Assembly: GCA_020851785.1 (NCBI GenBank)
Contig: JADZCC010000044.1
Coordinates: forward strand, 1 to 63,009
Direction of reading: 5' to 3'
Source: Anaerolineales bacterium
GTDB taxonomy: Bacteria; Chloroflexota; Anaerolineae; Anaerolineales; Villigracilaceae
Length of the DNA stretch: 63,009 bases
This document shows positions 1-7,700 of the stretch, piece after piece; the stretch's first letter is position 1, and every line of letters starts with the position of its first letter. Both the position numbers and the translations under genes were made by a program. Below the pieces are notes generated by a model, which had not been told where the DNA came from, ran no database searches, and worked only from the letters and a program-made list of their open reading frames with translations.

Positions 1-305
1 CATAGTCTGACCAATTTTTGACACGGTATAATGGCTTTGGGTGTGATCGTGTTTTCTTTTGTTTAGGCATAAACCAAAATTACACGGTCTCGCCCTTCTT
101 TGTCAATCCTTTTATGCACCAAAGCCCTTCAAAGGCGAAAATAAAATCTGGATATAAAGGAATAAGTCGCAAGACGTTTGCTTTGAAGTAATTGCTATAT
201 TTTTTGAGTGTAAAATAAAATTAGATATAAGAACTCAGAGATTCTGAGAACCTCCAAGTTCTTGTTTATTCTTACTTCAAATACAAATCCGCAACTTTAA
301 AAGAA
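1..305. other. AT-rich stretch without a recognisable gene
   Basis: No reading frame with coding character or a plausible start was found here on either strand. The stretch is clearly more AT-rich than the coding DNA that follows. A sequence resembling TTGACA and TATAAT near positions 17-31 has only 3 nt between the hexamers and is not a usable promoter. A better-spaced promoter candidate lies at 204-231. Confidence 0.5.
204..231 (+). promoter_or_regulatory. candidate sigma-70 promoter
   Basis: TTGAGT at 204-209 and TATAAG at 226-231 are separated by 16 nt. It would produce a transcript starting near 238 that runs into the small frame at 306 and the receiver gene at 586. The surrounding DNA is AT-rich, so a chance match is quite possible. 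Confidence 0.3.
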
Positions 306-440
306 ATGCCTTCAGCCCCGGATCCAATAAAAAATATATTTTTCCACATCGCTCATCTCGGACTTGAATATAAAGAATTAGAACCTATCTCTAAAAGTCA
401 AAAAATGCTAAAAGCAGCCAAGTTTGCGGCTAAAAATTAG
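306..440 (+). CDS. possible small protein, 44 aa
   Basis: An ATG at 306 opens a 44-codon frame ending in TAG at 438-440. The product begins MPSAPDPIKNIFF and ends in a Lys/Ala-rich segment (KMLKAAKFAAKN) that could form a basic amphipathic helix. There is no good ribosome-binding site, only AAAAGAA before the ATG. I recognise no family. The candidate promoter at 204-231 lies upstream and a receiver gene follows about 145 nt later. It may be a real small protein, a leader peptide, or chance. Confidence 0.25.
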   Translation: MPSAPDPIKNIFFHIAHLGLEYKELEPISKSQKMLKAAKFAAKN

Positions 441-464
441 TCCAGCCTCAGGTTTAGAGATAGG
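384..464. repeat. 12-bp inverted repeat with 57-nt loop
   Basis: CCTATCTCTAAA at 384-395 is the exact reverse complement of TTTAGAGATAGG at 453-464. The structure spans the 3' end of the small frame at 306-440 and the leader of the first receiver gene. No T-run follows, so it is not a standard intrinsic terminator. It could be an RNA structural element in the leader. Function unknown. Confidence 0.45.
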
Positions 465-585
465 CTCTTATATACCTTGCAATCGGCAAAGCGCCCGATC
501 AGATCTTCGCATTTCAGGGAACTTATTTTTACGGCTCAAAGGGTATAATTTAGGAAACGCTTATTTCAGAGTATTGAATTCAAAT

Positions 586-966
586 ATGCCCAAAATAATG
601 GTTGTAGACGACGACGCAGAAGCCACCCAGCTTCTGGAAAGCATCCTCCAGCAACAAGGGTACGAAACTGTTGCGGTGAATGACAGCAGGCAGGCCATGC
701 AAACGGCGGCGTTTGAACGGCCGGATATGTTCCTGCTTGATTTAATGATGCCGGAAATTGACGGTTTCAAACTCTGCCGAATGCTCCGGGGACATCGGGA
801 TTTTTTCTTCACGCCGATTCTCATCGTCACTGCCTTAAACGACAACGACAGCCGCGTGGTGGCGTTTGGCGCCGGGGCGAACGATTATCTCGCCAAGCCG
901 TACCATGCGCGCGATCTGATGGCAAAAATAAAAGAGCTCTTTCAACAAGAGGAAGATGAGGCGTGA
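586..966 (+). CDS. stand-alone response regulator receiver (CheY-like) 1
   Basis: A 126-aa single receiver domain with no output domain. The acidic pair D8-D9-D10, phospho-acceptor D52 (in LLDLMMPEIDG), T82 and K104 (AKP) are all present, so phosphorylation should be possible. The start was set at the ATG at 586, because the longer open frame upstream has no receiver homology and only a TTG start. A TATAAT lies at 544-549 but lacks a clear -35. It is the first of four similar receivers; all share VN(D/E)S at about residues 31-34 and differ mainly in the surface helices. The partner kinase is not in the immediate neighbourhood. It ends in an acidic EEDEA tail. Confidence 0.9.
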   Translation: MPKIMVVDDDAEATQLLESILQQQGYETVAVNDSRQAMQTAAFERPDMFLLDLMMPEIDGFKLCRMLRGHRDFFFTPILIVTALNDNDSRVVAFGAGANDYLAKPYHARDLMAKIKELFQQEEDEA

Positions 967-988
967 TCTTTCGCGCCTTTTTGATTGA

Positions 989-1909
989 ATGAACGCCGAC
1001 TATTCGCAAATTCTAAAAGAGATTTACGAAGAGACGTTGGAATTGCAGGGACAGGGTCGGGTGGCCGCGTATATCCCCGCGCTGGCCGGGGTGAATCCCA
1101 AGCAATACGGCATCGCGATTCAAACTTTACAGGGCGAGTCTTTTCAAATTGGAGACGCCCTACTCCCCTTTTCAATTCAAAGCATTTCAAAGGTCTTCAC
1201 GCTTACGCTGGCGTTTCAAACTCTCGACGAAGCGTTATGGTCGCGGGTGGGGCGCGAGCCTTCCGGCAACGCCTTTAACTCCCTGATTCAACTGGAGACT
1301 GAGCATGGCATTCCGCGCAATCCGTTTATCAATGCGGGCGCCCTGGTCGTGGCCGACTGCCTGATTTCACATTTCCCAAATCCGCTGGCAGAGATCGTTC
1401 AATTTGCGCGCAAACTCTCCGACAACCCAACCGTCAATTTCAACACGGCATTGGCCAACTCAGAACGCGAAGCTGGCTTCCGCAATGCGGCTATGGTCAA
1501 TCTGATGAAAAGCTTCGGCACAATTCACAACGAAGTGAATGCCGTGCTAGACGTTTACTTCCATCAATGCTCTTTAATGATGAACTGTCTGGATTTGGCC
1601 AAGGCGTTTCTCTTTCTGGCGAATGGCGGAGTAAACCCCTGGAACGGGCGGAGCATCCTAACGGGGAGTCAGGCCAAACGCATTAACGCGCTGATGCAAG
1701 TCTGCGGGCTGTACGATGATTCGGGGGAGTTTGCTTTCACAGTTGGGCTACCCGGCAAGAGCGGGGTGGGCGGCGGAATCGTGGCGCTGATCCCCAACTC
1801 GCTGGCCATCTGCGTGTGGGCGCCAGAACTCAACGAGCGCGGTTCATCCTTGATTGGCATGAAAGCCCTGGAACTCTTCACGACCAAAACCGGCATTTCC
1901 ATCTTCTAA
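989..1909 (+). CDS. glsA: glutaminase (serine-dependent, beta-lactamase fold)
   Basis: A 306-aa protein, the usual length of bacterial glutaminase A, which hydrolyses L-glutamine to glutamate and ammonia in the cytoplasm. The nucleophile motif S-x-x-K is visible as S65-I-S-K68 in PFSIQSISKVF. The family segments NPFINAGALVV and GKSGVGGGI are also present. The start ATG at 989 lies 22 nt after the first receiver's stop, with no strong Shine-Dalgarno sequence. It sits inside a run of four receiver genes on the same strand. Whether glutamine metabolism and the receivers are functionally linked cannot be decided from sequence. Confidence 0.93.
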   Translation: MNADYSQILKEIYEETLELQGQGRVAAYIPALAGVNPKQYGIAIQTLQGESFQIGDALLPFSIQSISKVFTLTLAFQTLDEALWSRVGREPSGNAFNSLIQLETEHGIPRNPFINAGALVVADCLISHFPNPLAEIVQFARKLSDNPTVNFNTALANSEREAGFRNAAMVNLMKSFGTIHNEVNAVLDVYFHQCSLMMNCLDLAKAFLFLANGGVNPWNGRSILTGSQAKRINALMQVCGLYDDSGEFAFTVGLPGKSGVGGGIVALIPNSLAICVWAPELNERGSSLIGMKALELFTTKTGISIF

Positions 1910-1997
1910 ACTGGGAATTTATGCGCTTGCGCCGCCGTATTTTTAACTGTATGATTAACCTGACTGGAAAATTAGCGCGTTTCAACTGGAGTGTTTT

Positions 1998-2360
1998 ATG
2001 GCTAAAATCTTAATTGTTGACGATGACCTGCAAACCACCACGTTAATTGAGGGATTGGTGAAGCACATCAACCACCAGCCTTTTTCTGTGAATGAGAGTA
2101 AAAACGCCCTGAAGGCCGCCGAAGACCTGCAACCGGATTTAATTTTATTGGATATTATGATGGGCGAGATTAACGGGATTGCGTTGTGCAAGTTGATTAA
2201 ATCCACGCCGCATCTGGCGCACATTCCGATCATCATGGTTTCCGCGCTCGACGATATTGGCAGTAAAAAAGATTCGGCCAACGCCGGAGCGAACGACTAC
2301 ATCACCAAGCCGCTCATGGCGCATTCCTTTGCCGCCAAGGTTACGGCGATTTTAGGCTAG
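1998..2360 (+). CDS. stand-alone response regulator receiver 2
   Basis: A 120-aa single receiver domain. D8-D10, phospho-site D52 (LLDIMMGE), S82 and K104 (TKP) are conserved. The usual MMP after the phospho-site is MMG here, so the usual cis-proline-containing loop is altered. A GGAG sits 8 nt before the ATG. It is the most divergent of the four local receivers and has no DNA-binding or enzymatic output domain. Roles consistent with the family are a phosphorelay intermediate, a phosphate sink, or a protein-interaction switch. Confidence 0.9.
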   Translation: MAKILIVDDDLQTTTLIEGLVKHINHQPFSVNESKNALKAAEDLQPDLILLDIMMGEINGIALCKLIKSTPHLAHIPIIMVSALDDIGSKKDSANAGANDYITKPLMAHSFAAKVTAILG

Positions 2361-2464
2361 TTTATTATCAGGATTTTTCCCATATCATCGGGCGGAAGTT
2401 CCTGTGGCGCGTTATTCTCGCGTCAGAATGATTTAAGCGCTTATCTCTGTTCAATGGATAACTC

Positions 2465-2827
2465 ATGTCTAAAATATTGATCGTGGACGACGACACTGGA
2501 GCCACCAGCCTGCTTGAAAAATTGATGAAGATGGAGGGACACACCCCAACTGCCGTAAATGAAAGCAAACTGGCGGTGGGCGTAGCCAACCTGATTCAAC
2601 CCGATTTATTTATTCTGGATTTGATGATGCCTGAACCCACCGGCTTTCAACTTTGCCGCATGTTGCGGAAAGATCGAAAATTTGAGGAAACCCCGATCAT
2701 CATCCTTTCGGCGCTGGACGACAACGACAGCAAAATCGTCGCTTTTGGGGCCGGAGCCAGCGATTACGTGACCAAGCCCTTTCGGGTGGAAGAATTTTTG
2801 CAAAAAGTGCGGGCCTGGCTAAAGTGA
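2465..2827 (+). CDS. stand-alone response regulator receiver 3
   Basis: A 120-aa single receiver domain with D8-D10, D52 (ILDLMMPEPTG), S82 and K104 (TKP). It is very close to receivers 1 and 4: FGAGASDYVTKP compared with FGAGANDYLAKP and AAGASDYITKP, and the shared LCRMLR helix with receiver 1. This indicates recent tandem duplication. It is separated from receiver 2 by about 100 nt with no gene, so it may have its own promoter, although none is obvious. Confidence 0.9.
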   Translation: MSKILIVDDDTGATSLLEKLMKMEGHTPTAVNESKLAVGVANLIQPDLFILDLMMPEPTGFQLCRMLRKDRKFEETPIIILSALDDNDSKIVAFGAGASDYVTKPFRVEEFLQKVRAWLK

Positions 2828-2916
2828 AGATGTGCAAGGATTCTGTCAGATTTCAACGAGCGCTTTCCCTGTAAAATAATTCTCCAAAGCGGAAAATCTA
2901 GAAACAGGATGGCTTT

Positions 2917-3276
2917 ATGAAAAAAATCTTGATCGTTGATGACGATATTTCCATCACCCTTTTGCTGGAGAAAATTCTCAGCCGCGCCGGTTTTAGCGTG
3001 GTGGTGGTGAACGAAAGTTCTCAAGCCATGCGCAAGGCTCAGGAACTCAACCCGGATTTATTCATTCTGGATTTGATGATGCCGCAACCCAACGGGTTTG
3101 AAGTCTGTCGGGCGCTTCGGGCCGACGCGACTTTTTCCAACACGCCGATTTTGATCATCACCGCCTCGGACGATTACGACAGCAAGGCGATTGCCTACGC
3201 GGCGGGCGCCAGCGATTACATCACCAAGCCGTTTGACCACGAAGAACTGATTACCCGAATTAAAGAGGTTCTGTAA
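2917..3276 (+). CDS. stand-alone response regulator receiver 4
   Basis: A 119-aa single receiver domain, phospho-site D52 in ILDLMMPQPNG, T82, K104. An AGGA lies before the ATG. The last 17 bp overlap the 3' end of the convergent glycosyltransferase gene (3260-3276), so the two genes run tail to tail through shared codons. No terminator was found between them. Confidence 0.9.
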   Translation: MKKILIVDDDISITLLLEKILSRAGFSVVVVNESSQAMRKAQELNPDLFILDLMMPQPNGFEVCRALRADATFSNTPILIITASDDYDSKAIAYAAGASDYITKPFDHEELITRIKEVL

Positions 3277-4441
3277 CTTCGCTCAACAATTTTTCATACA
3301 CGCGGACCAGTTTCTTCTGAGCCTCATGCCAGGTGAATTTCGTCAAAGCCCGTTCCGAAGCCGATTGGGCAATCCGGTTGGATAATTCAAGGCGATCTAA
3401 AAGAAGGAGAGCCTGCCGCGCCAAATCTTCCGCATCGTTGGGTGAAAACAAAAGCGCGTCTACATCCTCCCGAACCAATTCGCGGACGATGGGCAAATTG
3501 GGGGCCAGCAAAGGCCTGCCGGCCGCCATGTATTCCAAAATCTTAATCGGGCAGGCGCCTTGCGTTACGTTTCGATCGTTCAGCCCCAGCGGCGCAACGC
3601 ACAAGTCGGCTTGCGCAATCAAAGCCGGAATCTCGTGATGCGGCACAGCCGCCCGCACAGAGACGCCCGCTTCCAAACCCAGTTTTCTAACCTGCTTGGC
3701 CAGCGCCTTCCTCTGGCGCGAACGCCCCCGTCCCACGATCCACAGTTGAACCGGTCGCTGTTCCAAAACCTTCGGCAGGGCTCTAATCACAACCTCCAGC
3801 CCTTGCCAGTCTGCCAGGGTGCCGATGTACAACAAAACCGGAGTTCGATTTTCACGCGTTGGCAAAGGGGATGGAGAAAAATCCGAAGGGCTGACCCCGT
3901 TGGGGATCACCGTCACCCGTTTACGGTCAACGCCCAAAGAGGCGATGTAATCCCGCGTCACATTGGAGGGACAGATAATCGCGTCGCTTAAGTGCAGAGT
4001 CGCAAGTTCCTGCTCTTTAATCTTCAAGAGCAATTCCGAATCCAGCCCCGGATAATGATATTTCAACTCGATGGACGGCAGACCGTTGACTTCAAACAAA
4101 GTTTTATACCCAAAGCGTTTTTTGTTCTGCGCGATGAACAATCCGTCCCAAATGTTGCGATACTGGACGACTTGATAATCTGAATAAAGCGCAAGGTGCG
4201 CGGCCACCGCCCGGCCAAAATGCGCGGCGCGGGCCAGAAAATTTTGCGTCAGGTCTTGCGAAATCCGCGTGACTTGCGCGCCTTCGATTGTATCTTCAAG
4301 CGCCAGAACGCCGTCGCTGGGGGTCAGCAGGCGTACGTCAAAGTTCCTATTGACCAGACCGCGCAAATTGTGCAAAATATGGGTGGAAGCCCCCTTCGGG
4401 CTTGGAACCAAATCGAAGGCTGTGTACAGAATTTTCGTCAT
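3260..4441 (-). CDS. family 4 glycosyltransferase (GT-B)
   Basis: A 393-aa protein with the two-domain GT-B layout. The N-terminal acceptor half contains GASTHILHNLRGL. The C-terminal nucleotide-sugar half starts near LLYIGTLADWQGLE and has the E-x7-E type segment ILEYMAAGRPLLAPN followed by VRELV. It should transfer a sugar from an activated donor to a cell-surface glycan, lipid or small-molecule acceptor; donor and acceptor are unknown. No other envelope sugar gene is adjacent. A TATAAT (on the minus strand, 4448-4453) ends exactly 6 nt before the ATG and there is no Shine-Dalgarno sequence, so the mRNA may be leaderless. Confidence 0.85.
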   Translation of the reverse strand: MTKILYTAFDLVPSPKGASTHILHNLRGLVNRNFDVRLLTPSDGVLALEDTIEGAQVTRISQDLTQNFLARAAHFGRAVAAHLALYSDYQVVQYRNIWDGLFIAQNKKRFGYKTLFEVNGLPSIELKYHYPGLDSELLLKIKEQELATLHLSDAIICPSNVTRDYIASLGVDRKRVTVIPNGVSPSDFSPSPLPTRENRTPVLLYIGTLADWQGLEVVIRALPKVLEQRPVQLWIVGRGRSRQRKALAKQVRKLGLEAGVSVRAAVPHHEIPALIAQADLCVAPLGLNDRNVTQGACPIKILEYMAAGRPLLAPNLPIVRELVREDVDALLFSPNDAEDLARQALLLLDRLELSNRIAQSASERALTKFTWHEAQKKLVRVYEKLLSEVTEPL

Positions 4442-4447
4442 GCGTAA

Positions 4448-4453
4448 ATTATA
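4448..4453 (-). promoter_or_regulatory. -10 element for a possibly leaderless glycosyltransferase mRNA
   Basis: TATAAT on the minus strand, 6 nt upstream of the ATG at 4441, would place transcription start at or next to the start codon. The -35 region is poor (TAGCAT at 17 nt spacing). The region is shared with the divergent gene at 4471. Confidence 0.45.
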
Positions 4454-4470
4454 AAGGCTCGGAGGACTCT

Positions 4471-5409
4471 ATGCTATGTGTCATGGGCATTTTCGGAATC
4501 GTCGTCATCGCCCTGTTCTTTTATCTATTAAATACCGCGCGCAAGAAAACCCCGGCCAGCGTCACCATTACCGGCGCAAAGGAATACACGCCGGTCTACG
4601 TTTCCATTGCGGATAAACCCCATTCCATCCTGCGCGGCATGGATCAGTTTGCGGTCAACCTGAGAAAGACCGAATCGGCTGGCGACAAATGGCGCTGGAT
4701 TCCCATGCTCATCTTCTTTGGCGGCGTCTTCCTGTTTGGGGTGGACGTGGTTATCAACCTGTTGGGATATTTCTCCATTACGTTTACCGGCGGCGCGCTG
4801 GCCTTGTGGATTGCGGCCTTCGTCATGGCGCGCAGTTTACGGCGGAGCGATTCCAAAGATTTCTCGCCGCGCTACCGTGGCGCAAAAGAAATCATTCACA
4901 CGCTGAAAGACGACCTCAAGCCAGACAGTACCTTCCTCGGACACCTGGATTTAACCGGCGCCACGCTAAAAACCAAAGTGGCGCGCGAAGCCAAAGATAC
5001 GCAAGGGCGCACCACCCAATTCTTCAGCGACCCCTGGCTCTCGCTCAAGGCCAAGTTGTACGATGGCAACATCCTGCGCCTGACGGCCACGCAAAGGACC
5101 AAAAAACGGATCGCGTATTGGAAGCGCAGTCGCATCAGCGGAAAATCCAAACTTAAGCCAGAGAAGTTTAAAGGCACAGAACAAAAGCTAAAGATCCGCA
5201 TCGTCGTCAACCCGGAGGTTTACGCCATCGTCCCCAACGCCACCTTTCGCCAGGGTCAAAACATTGGCAAGTACACCATTACGCTGTTAAATACCGAAGG
5301 CGGTATGATTAACATCCTCGCCGATTCGCCCTTTGAAGAAGTGGAGCAGGAGCATATCCTCAACTTCTTAAAATCCTCATATTCGCTCTTACAAAGAAAG
5401 GCCGCATAG
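4471..5409 (+). CDS. membrane protein of unknown function
   Basis: 312 aa. The ATG at 4471 was chosen because GGAGGA lies 4 nt upstream; the open frame continues further 5' but without homology or a site. An N-terminal membrane segment (MGIFGIVVIALFFYLL) is followed by two more segments around residues 75-125 (MLIFFGGVFLFG and ALALWIAAFVMA), then a soluble, mostly polar C-terminal half of about 180 residues rich in Lys/Arg and beta-strand patterns. I do not recognise the family. It lies 4 nt before the beta-propeller gene, so the two are almost certainly co-transcribed and probably work together in the membrane. Confidence 0.75.
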   Translation: MLCVMGIFGIVVIALFFYLLNTARKKTPASVTITGAKEYTPVYVSIADKPHSILRGMDQFAVNLRKTESAGDKWRWIPMLIFFGGVFLFGVDVVINLLGYFSITFTGGALALWIAAFVMARSLRRSDSKDFSPRYRGAKEIIHTLKDDLKPDSTFLGHLDLTGATLKTKVAREAKDTQGRTTQFFSDPWLSLKAKLYDGNILRLTATQRTKKRIAYWKRSRISGKSKLKPEKFKGTEQKLKIRIVVNPEVYAIVPNATFRQGQNIGKYTITLLNTEGGMINILADSPFEEVEQEHILNFLKSSYSLLQRKAA

Positions 5410-5413
5410 CCCA

Positions 5414-6964
5414 ATGAAACGTAAAATCATTCCTTTTGTCGTCGCAATCGTCCTCAGTTGTCTCGTCATGCTGGTCTCCGGGCTGTTTTCCTTTAGCGGT
5501 TTGGCCACCGCAGAAAAATTCAACGACGAAGCCGCCTGGTCGCAACCTTATTCGAGCGCCGAAAGCATGAAATCCATAGATTTAACCGGCGACGGTCAGG
5601 AAGAATTATTCATCCAAAATAACGCCAACCTCACCGTTTACAACGGCGACGGCAGTCCGCTTTGGTCTTTTAATTACGCCACCCCCAAAACCACCCTGGG
5701 CGACGTGAACAACGACGGCGTGGAAGATATCGTAGTCTTTTATCCGGGCGGGGTGGATACGATTGTCAACGGGCAAGCCTCCACCATTGCGACGGGACTC
5801 AGCCTGGGCGCGCCCTCGCGTGTGGTCGTTATCCGCTTCGCTTCCGGGCCTCAAATTGTGCTCGGCGATACTTCCGGCAACTTACTCGCCCTAACCCTCA
5901 ACGGACAAACCCTGTGGCCGGCTAACATTGGCTTTGAAGAAATTCGCGGGTTGGACGATGCCAAAGTGGCTGGGCAAACCTACCTGGCCGCCGCCGCGCA
6001 CGATGGCTCAGTGGTCTTATTTGATGAAAAAGGCCAGCCGTTATGGAGCCACGATCAAAATCCCATTCGCCGGATGCGCGGCTTTGACCTGAACAGCGAC
6101 GGCAACAGCGAGATCATCACCGGAAGCGAAAACGGCGATCTAAAAATCTATTCTGCCAAAGATGGCAGTGCCCTGTTTGAGAAAGCGATCGGGCAGGCGG
6201 TTAGCGAAGTCCGCGAAGTGGAATTGAATGGCGACCCATCCTCCCGCGAATTTGTCGTCGGCGGAAAAGACGGCGGCGTGTGGGCTTTCGCATTTGACGG
6301 CACAACCGCCAAACAAATCTGGTCTGGCTCGTTATCTGATAAAGTGACCGAAATCTCCGGGCTGGACATCAACGATGATGGCAAGCAGGAAGCGGTGATT
6401 GGCGACGAACTGGGCAACGTGGCGATTTTCACTGATAGCGGCTCGCGTAACAATTTACCCAAACATTCTTCCGGCATTACCCGCATTGACATTGGCAAAT
6501 TCAACGGCGAAAGATACGTGATCGTTGCAGATGGAAATACGGTGAGCGCAGGAAAAGTGACAATAAGCTCGATCCCTGGCTTTCAATACACGCCGCTCAT
6601 CGTCGGCTTGCTGGTTTCGGCCGTGCTTCTGATCATCGCCGCAATTCTCGCATCCATCCCTGCCAAGCCCGAAGTCAAACTCTCCCTGCAGGATAAAAGC
6701 CGCGAAAGTTTGGAAGCGGAGCGGCGGATGCTCAAAGAATCCATCGCGGACGTGGAACGCCTGAGAAAATCTGGCGAAATGTCTGGCGAAGCGTACCTGG
6801 CGCGGCTCAAACGCCTGCGCGGCGACCTGGCCGAAAACGAAGCGGCTTTCAAAACCGCCGGGTATCCAACCAAAACTGAAACCTTCGCCTGCCCCAACTG
6901 CGGCGGCACGTTGGAATTAGGCATGGACAAATGCGAATACTGCGGGCAGGTCATCCTCTCGTAA
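5414..6964 (+). CDS. membrane-anchored beta-propeller protein with C-terminal zinc ribbon
   Basis: 516 aa. Order of parts: N-terminal hydrophobic segment (about 5-30, no lipobox); about 350 residues of FG-GAP/PQQ-like propeller repeats with calcium-loop-like signatures (DLTGDGQEE, DVNNDGVED, DLNSDGNSE, DINDDGKQE); a second membrane segment near residue 395 (PLIVGLLVSAVLLIIAAIL); a Lys/Glu-rich helix resembling SHOCT (RLRKSGEMSGEAYLARLKRL); and a terminal zinc ribbon, CPNCGG then CEYCGQ. Topology is inferred as propeller outside, ribbon inside. It follows the 4471-5409 membrane gene by 4 nt and is closed by a strong terminator. The architecture suggests sensing or scaffolding; the function is unknown. 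Confidence 0.8.
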   Translation: MKRKIIPFVVAIVLSCLVMLVSGLFSFSGLATAEKFNDEAAWSQPYSSAESMKSIDLTGDGQEELFIQNNANLTVYNGDGSPLWSFNYATPKTTLGDVNNDGVEDIVVFYPGGVDTIVNGQASTIATGLSLGAPSRVVVIRFASGPQIVLGDTSGNLLALTLNGQTLWPANIGFEEIRGLDDAKVAGQTYLAAAAHDGSVVLFDEKGQPLWSHDQNPIRRMRGFDLNSDGNSEIITGSENGDLKIYSAKDGSALFEKAIGQAVSEVREVELNGDPSSREFVVGGKDGGVWAFAFDGTTAKQIWSGSLSDKVTEISGLDINDDGKQEAVIGDELGNVAIFTDSGSRNNLPKHSSGITRIDIGKFNGERYVIVADGNTVSAGKVTISSIPGFQYTPLIVGLLVSAVLLIIAAILASIPAKPEVKLSLQDKSRESLEAERRMLKESIADVERLRKSGEMSGEAYLARLKRLRGDLAENEAAFKTAGYPTKTETFACPNCGGTLELGMDKCEYCGQVILS

Positions 6965-6980
6965 GCCCGTTCCTTAAAAC

Positions 6981-7014
6981 AAAAAAGCCTGCCAGTTAGC
7001 TGGCAGGCTTTTTT
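6981..7014. terminator. intrinsic terminator, bidirectional
   Basis: AAGCCTGCCAG (6985-6995), loop TTAG, CTGGCAGGCTT (7000-7010), flanked by A-runs on the left and T-runs on the right. It serves the propeller operon on the plus strand and the convergent lipoprotein gene on the minus strand. Confidence 0.95.
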
Positions 7015-7023
7015 GAACAGAGC

Positions 7024-7437
7024 TTATTGAACTGAATACGTAACCGTGGTGTTTAACACGCCGTTGAAATAAAGTTCAACTTTATACGTTCCAGTGGGCC
7101 AGCCGCCAGTGGGGGCCGGGAAGAAGAACTGAACCGTGTAGGACGTGTAATCAGCGTCCAGCGTTAAATCCGCCGAATCCATTTCATAACCGGATTCATA
7201 GCCTTCCACGCTCTCCACCATCCATTTGGAAGAGACCACGTTTCCCTTGACGCCGTTGGACACATCGCCAACCACGTAAATGGTATCGGTGGGCGCAAAG
7301 ACAGAAGTCAGTTTGGTTCCGTCTCCATCTAAAGCGGTGCGGACGTTGCCCAAACTGGGTTCGCCGGCCGCACAAGCCAGCGTCGAAAAGATCAAAGCAA
7401 GGACTGCAAGTAAAACTGGAAGTTTCTTTGTGTTCAT
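7024..7437 (-). CDS. small lipoprotein of unknown function
   Basis: 137 aa with a lipoprotein signal peptide: basic MNTKK start, hydrophobic core, lipobox STLAC with the acylated Cys at residue 22. The mature part is about 115 residues, beta-rich, with a segment on yielding fibre-like strands (SYTVQFFFPAPTGGW and TYKVELYFNGVLNTT), likely one Ig-like or similar beta-sandwich. AAGGA before the ATG and a TATAAT about 30 nt upstream support expression as a single gene. No family was recognised. Confidence 0.8.
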   Translation of the reverse strand: MNTKKLPVLLAVLALIFSTLACAAGEPSLGNVRTALDGDGTKLTSVFAPTDTIYVVGDVSNGVKGNVVSSKWMVESVEGYESGYEMDSADLTLDADYTSYTVQFFFPAPTGGWPTGTYKVELYFNGVLNTTVTYSVQ

Positions 7438-7576
7438 TCTATATCCTTTTGATTATTTTTGATAAATTATACAGCATCCGTCCAAATCCTCCAATTCAAG
7501 GTTCGCGCTTCGTCGTTATGCGACTGCCGAAGTTGAAATTTGCAGATTAGGGTTTGATTAGAAGCGTCGCGCCCGC

Positions 7577-7606
7577 TTGACTTCGGCGCGCCTTCTATTG
7601 TATAGT
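7577..7606 (+). promoter_or_regulatory. sigma-70 promoter of the ABC exporter operon
   Basis: TTGACT at 7577-7582, an 18-nt spacer and TATAGT at 7601-7606. The start would fall near 7613, giving a leader of about 88 nt before the ATG at 7701, which is preceded by a strong AAGGAGAGG. The leader contains a hairpin at 7626-7657. Confidence 0.65.
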
Positions 7607-7625
7607 AATCAACGGTACAAAAAAC

Positions 7626-7657
7626 AGGCACTGCCCACCTTTGCGGCTGTGCCTTTT
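7626..7657 (+). promoter_or_regulatory. terminator-like hairpin in the ABC operon leader
   Basis: AGGCAC (7626-7631) pairs with GTGCCT (7649-7654), helped by an inner GCC/GGC, and TTTT follows (7654-7657). It lies between the promoter and the first gene, which is the position of an attenuator. No leader peptide or competing stem is obvious. Confidence 0.4.
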
Positions 7658-7700
7658 AATTGCCCACAGACACACCAAATTCCAAATTTAAGGAGAGGCA

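Noticed and set aside
17..31. TTGACA and TATAAT near the left edge
   Set aside because: Only 3 nt separate the hexamers, so they cannot form a sigma-70 promoter.
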